A DNA stretch of 8,581 nucleotides from CAYVXE01 sp964455375 (GTDB lineage: Bacteria; Zhuqueibacterota; Zhuqueibacteria; Oceanimicrobiales; Oceanimicrobiaceae), in contig CAYVXE010000159.1 of NCBI GenBank assembly GCA_964455375.1, forward strand, positions 1-8,581, in the 5' to 3' direction. Shown in pieces: positions 5,806 through 8,581 of this stretch. The position numbers and the translations under genes were made by a program. The notes under the pieces were generated by a model. It was not told where the DNA came from and made no database searches. It saw nothing but the letters and a program-made list of their open reading frames with translations. Position 1 is the stretch's first letter. Each line of letters opens with the position of its first letter.

Positions 5806-7233
5806 ATGATATATAAAAGTGGTACACCTGACACAATTCTAGAAAAAACGCGCAGAATTCGCTGGGAAATTGGTGAGGATTTGCACGATTCACTTATGGC
5901 CTCTCTCTATGAAGATGCAGCAAAAATCGCAGGTTCTGTGGTTAGCAGGGAGAATAAAAGACAATCGTTTTACTGGGACAGTACACTGGATAAAATTCTC
6001 ACCAGCCGTATTTTCGGTTTTCCTATCATGTTGCTTATGCTTATGCTGGTTTTTTGGCTAACCATCGAAGGAGCCAATGTCCCTTCTGCTCTAATTGCTT
6101 CGTTCCTGATTGATAAAGTACATCCCTTTTTGAAAAGTACAGCGACCGGCATTGGGTTCCCGTGGTGGCTGAGCGGTGTCCTTATCGATGGTGCGTATCT
6201 GTCAATGGCCTGGGTGGTCAGTGTGATGCTGCCTCCCATGGCAATCTTTTTTCCAATGTTCACATTGTTGGAGGATTTTGGCTATTTGCCGCGCGTGGCG
6301 TTTAATCTGGATAATCTGTTTAGAAAAACCGGTGCACATGGCAAACAAGCGCTCTCTATGGCCATGGGATACGGCTGCAATGCCGCTGGGATCATCGCCA
6401 CACGTGTTATCGATAGTCCGAGAGAACGCCTTATTGCCATTATTACCAATAATTTTTCTCTGTGTAATGGCCGTTGGCCAACGCAGATTCTTATCGCCAC
6501 CTTGTACATTGGCGCCCTGGCGCCGGCCGCTGTAGCAAGTTTTGTCTCTGCTGCGGCTGTGGTCGGTGTTACGTTGTTTGGCGTCCTGCTGACATTTATG
6601 ACTTCCTGGTTTTTATCCCGGACCTTTCTTCGGGGTGAAGTGTCTGCATTCAGTCTGGAACTACCGCCATACAGGCCGCCGAAAATCTTGCGGACTTTAT
6701 ATACATCCCTCATAGATCGAACAATTTTTGTGCTGTGGCGCGCGGTTGTTTATGCAATTCCGGCTGGAGTCGTTATCTGGTTATTGTCGAACATTCAAAT
6801 TTCCGGTGAAAGTATTGCCGAATATATAATCAATTTTTTAAATCCATTCGGTCTGTTTATCGGTTTAAACGGTGTGATTCTGCTTGCGTATATCATCGCC
6901 ATTCCTGCAAATGAAATTGTTATTCCTACTATTTTAATGCTCACTGTTCTTAGTGCAAAATTGTTAGGCGTCGGGTCAGGGTCAGGTGTTATGTTTGAAC
7001 TCAACGACCTCGCAGCTTACCGGGATGTGTTCGCTGCCGGCGGCTGGACGTTGCTAACCGCTATTAATTTGATGATTTTTAGTTTGGTGCACAATCCCTG
7101 CTCCACAACTATTGTTACAATTTACAAAGAAACCGGCAGTAAAAAATGGACCGCTGTTTCGACCCTTTTGCCGGTGGTGATGGGACTGGCTCTTTGTTTT
7201 GTGGTGACACAAATTTGGCAAATTCTATTTTAA
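5806..7233 (+). CDS. feoB: FeoB permease protein (C-terminal membrane half of a split FeoB)
   Basis: A 475-residue polytopic inner-membrane protein forming the Fe2+ channel. It begins with a cytosolic helical segment (1-62). Many hydrophobic segments follow from about residue 69, including 302-328, 343-368 and 449-474. Two Gate regions are clear: G188-Y-G-C-N-A-A-G195 with T-N-N-F-S-L-C-N-G-R-W-P (214-225), and N430-P-C-S-T-T435 with the following K-E-T-G-S-K-K-W. The motifs A-A-G, C-N-G-R and P-C-S-T-T match the clostridial-type FeoB subgroup, not the E. coli type. Cysteines 191, 220 and 432 are candidate iron ligands in the pore. The ATG at 5806 is the only reasonable start: an in-frame TAA lies at 5779-5781 and the ribosome binding site (AGAG, 5797-5800) is weak. 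It starts 29 bases after the GTPase gene stops. The two products total 748 residues, the size of an intact FeoB, so nothing seems lost. Confidence 0.93.
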   Translation: MIYKSGTPDTILEKTRRIRWEIGEDLHDSLMASLYEDAAKIAGSVVSRENKRQSFYWDSTLDKILTSRIFGFPIMLLMLMLVFWLTIEGANVPSALIASFLIDKVHPFLKSTATGIGFPWWLSGVLIDGAYLSMAWVVSVMLPPMAIFFPMFTLLEDFGYLPRVAFNLDNLFRKTGAHGKQALSMAMGYGCNAAGIIATRVIDSPRERLIAIITNNFSLCNGRWPTQILIATLYIGALAPAAVASFVSAAAVVGVTLFGVLLTFMTSWFLSRTFLRGEVSAFSLELPPYRPPKILRTLYTSLIDRTIFVLWRAVVYAIPAGVVIWLLSNIQISGESIAEYIINFLNPFGLFIGLNGVILLAYIIAIPANEIVIPTILMLTVLSAKLLGVGSGSGVMFELNDLAAYRDVFAAGGWTLLTAINLMIFSLVHNPCSTTIVTIYKETGSKKWTAVSTLLPVVMGLALCFVVTQIWQILF

Positions 7234-7264
7234 GTAGCATCTGGCCGAAAACATGCTATTTTTT
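7232..7264 (+). terminator. Intrinsic terminator of the Feo operon
   Basis: A 9-base stem including one G-U pair (AAGTAGCAT at 7232-7240 with ATGCTATTT at 7253-7261) and a 12-base loop, running into six T residues (7259-7264). The stem begins inside the stop codon of the permease gene. The stem is AT-rich but the U-run is good. Confidence 0.72.
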
Positions 7265-7361
7265 ACAAAAGATGTCCTTCTAAATCCAAGGGCTGCCGGA
7301 GAACGAATGTGTTTGTGCATCGATGGCTCTTTTCAATCTCAGCAGTAAAGGTTAAAATAAT

Positions 7362-8300
7362 ATGGAAAAAATATTGATTACCGGTGCAAACGGACAGATA
7401 GGTAGTGAATTAAAAGAAGCGTTGTCCGGAAAATTTGGTAGAGACAATATCATAGGCCTGGATATTAAACCGGGCATTGATCAACCCGGCATTCAGGAAA
7501 TCGCCGATGTGACGGATATCTCTCATCTCCGCACAATTATTCAAAAATATAGCATTGATACCATTTTTCATTTAGCTTCTTTGCTGTCGGCCAGGGGGGA
7601 ACAAAATCCCGATCTGGCCTGGAAAATCAACATGGGCGGTCTGAAAAATGTTCTTGATTTGTCACGGGCCTTTAAACTGCAGGTGTTCTGGCCCAGTTCA
7701 ATCGCGGTTTTCGGACCGAGCACACCGCGGGATATGACGCCGCAAACGACGATTCTTGAGCCGAATACCATGTACGGTATCACAAAATTGTCCGGTGAGT
7801 TGCTCTGCAAATATTATTTTGAAAAGTTTGGTGTCGATGTTCGCAGTGTCCGTTATCCCGGACTCATCAGTTACAAAACCGAACCGGGAGGCGGCACAAC
7901 GGATTACGCTGTGGAAATTTTTTACGAAGCCGCTAAACACAAACGCTACATTTCATTCGTCAATTCCGAAACCTGCTTGCCGATGATGTACATGCCGGAT
8001 GCTGTGCGGGCATCCATTGAGATTATGCTTGCAAAGCCGGAAAATATTAAGATCCGTAACAGTTACAATTTGACCGCAGTGAGTTTCTCGGTCGCTGAAC
8101 TCGAGAAGGAAATTCAGAAACTCATGCCGGAATTCGAATGCAAGTATGCACCCGATTACCGTCAAAGGATTGCCAACTCCTGGCCGAAATCCATTGACGA
8201 TAGTGCCGCAAGAACCCACTGGGGCTGGGAGCACCAATACGGACTGCCGGAAATCGTAAAGGATATGCTGAATCATTTGCGCGAGAAGTTTGAATTGTAG
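7362..8300 (+). CDS. tdh: L-threonine 3-dehydrogenase, short-chain dehydrogenase/epimerase-like type
   Basis: A 312-residue NAD-dependent enzyme of the extended SDR family that oxidises L-threonine to 2-amino-3-ketobutyrate, which is normally cleaved to glycine and acetyl-CoA by the Kbl ligase (not in this window). The NAD-binding loop is G8-A-N-G-Q-I-G14 and the acidic residue ending strand 2 is D34. The catalytic set by alignment is S113 (W-P-S-S-I-A-V-F-G), Y138 and K142 (Y-G-I-T-K). Blocks specific for this type of threonine dehydrogenase are H70-L-A-S-L-L-S-A, R161-S-V-R-Y-P-G, P175-G-G-G-T-T-D-Y-A-V, L206-P-M-M-Y-M and S273-W-P-K-S-I-D-D. These separate it from sugar epimerases and from the zinc-type Tdh. 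The length is normal. The start has AAAGG (7347-7351) 10 bases upstream. It stands alone after the Feo terminator, and I see no convincing promoter in 7265-7346. It appears functionally unrelated to the neighbouring operon. Confidence 0.95.
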   Translation: MEKILITGANGQIGSELKEALSGKFGRDNIIGLDIKPGIDQPGIQEIADVTDISHLRTIIQKYSIDTIFHLASLLSARGEQNPDLAWKINMGGLKNVLDLSRAFKLQVFWPSSIAVFGPSTPRDMTPQTTILEPNTMYGITKLSGELLCKYYFEKFGVDVRSVRYPGLISYKTEPGGGTTDYAVEIFYEAAKHKRYISFVNSETCLPMMYMPDAVRASIEIMLAKPENIKIRNSYNLTAVSFSVAELEKEIQKLMPEFECKYAPDYRQRIANSWPKSIDDSAARTHWGWEHQYGLPEIVKDMLNHLREKFEL

Positions 8301-8575
8301 CGTTTCGCATATGTCGCGGCGACCTGTGTAGTGAGACAATCAGGTTCAATCAAAAATCGTTCTTCCCTAATCCTTCCACTGAAATCAGCAGAAATAAAGG
8401 AATCCTGCTCTCTCAGAACGTATCGTTTTCTCTTTTGGCTAGAGCAAAACAAAATTATCATACGATTCAAAGGATCCTGGAATATGATCGTTCAACCGAT
8501 GCTAATCAATGCATTTTTGTCAAATGTAATATAGTGATGCAAGAACAATAATTTGATTAACAACTTGGTGGCTAT
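8301..8575. other. Intergenic stretch after tdh, possible promoter of the next gene
   Basis: I find no supported gene here; the short open frames on both strands lack ribosome binding sites and recognisable protein character. There is no clear terminator for tdh. TATAGT at 8530-8535 is a plausible -10 element about 40 bases before a possible start codon at 8576, but no good -35 is present at the right spacing. Confidence 0.3.
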
Positions 8576-8581
8576 ATGACA
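8576..8581 (+). CDS. Possible first codons of a gene running off the window
   Basis: An ATG followed by one more codon (ACA) sits at the very end of the window. The G-rich GGTGG at 8567-8571 lies a few bases before it and could act as a weak ribosome binding site. Nothing can be said about the product. Confidence 0.25.

Noticed and set aside
5760..5810. A single frameshift or nonsense mutation breaking feoB
   Set aside because: The permease frame has its own stop at 5779-5781 just upstream, both halves carry complete domains, and the permease has its own start. A natural split is more likely, although sequence error cannot be excluded from one read of the sequence.
8314..8324. GTCGCGGCGAC inverted repeat after tdh, considered as a terminator
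   Set aside because: The loop is too short to form a hairpin and no T-run follows.
8331..8534. A 67-residue open frame with a GTG start after tdh
   Set aside because: No ribosome binding site and no recognisable protein features; it sits in what looks like an intergenic region.

Overview
The window looks like chromosomal DNA of a Gram-negative bacterium with moderate GC content. The surface proteins are exported as lipoproteins with signal peptides ending in ...AC. One of them is a serpin, one belongs to an uncharacterised 'DSRCP...AGNA' family, and the threonine dehydrogenase is of the short-chain (epimerase-like) type. This mix suggests the FCB group (Bacteroidota, Ignavibacteria, Calditrichota, KSB1 and relatives). 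That placement is inference; no rRNA or other phylogenetic marker is present.

Region 1 (about 93-2983) is a block of four co-directional genes for predicted lipoproteins: a small beta-sandwich (carboxypeptidase-regulatory-like) protein, a DSRCP-family protein, a full-length serpin with an inhibitory-type hinge, and a protein that may carry a jelly-roll domain. The last three are closely spaced and probably form one transcript, ended by a hairpin at 3064-3104. They probably act at the cell surface or in the periplasm, the serpin as a protease inhibitor.

Region 2 (about 3165-7264) is a ferrous-iron (Feo) operon of unusual construction. A near-consensus DtxR-type box lies immediately upstream of a sigma70-like promoter. 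The first gene is a soluble DtxR/MntR-family regulator with a C-terminal FeoA-like (SH3) domain. The second overlaps it by ATGA and encodes a protein with one N-terminal transmembrane helix, a second DtxR-like module that keeps all the expected metal ligands, and two tandem FeoA-like domains. FeoB then follows as two separate genes: a GTPase protein with an N-terminal CxxC, and a membrane permease. A good intrinsic terminator closes the operon. There is no stand-alone feoA; all three FeoA-like domains are fused to DtxR-like modules. My main inference is that the operon encodes its own two-level feedback: the soluble regulator on the promoter, and the membrane-anchored regulator-FeoA fusion on the split FeoB transporter.

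Region 3 (7362-8300) holds a single SDR-type L-threonine 3-dehydrogenase. It is followed by about 275 bases in which I see no convincing gene, then a possible start codon of another gene at the right edge. Bases 1-92 contain no recognisable gene.
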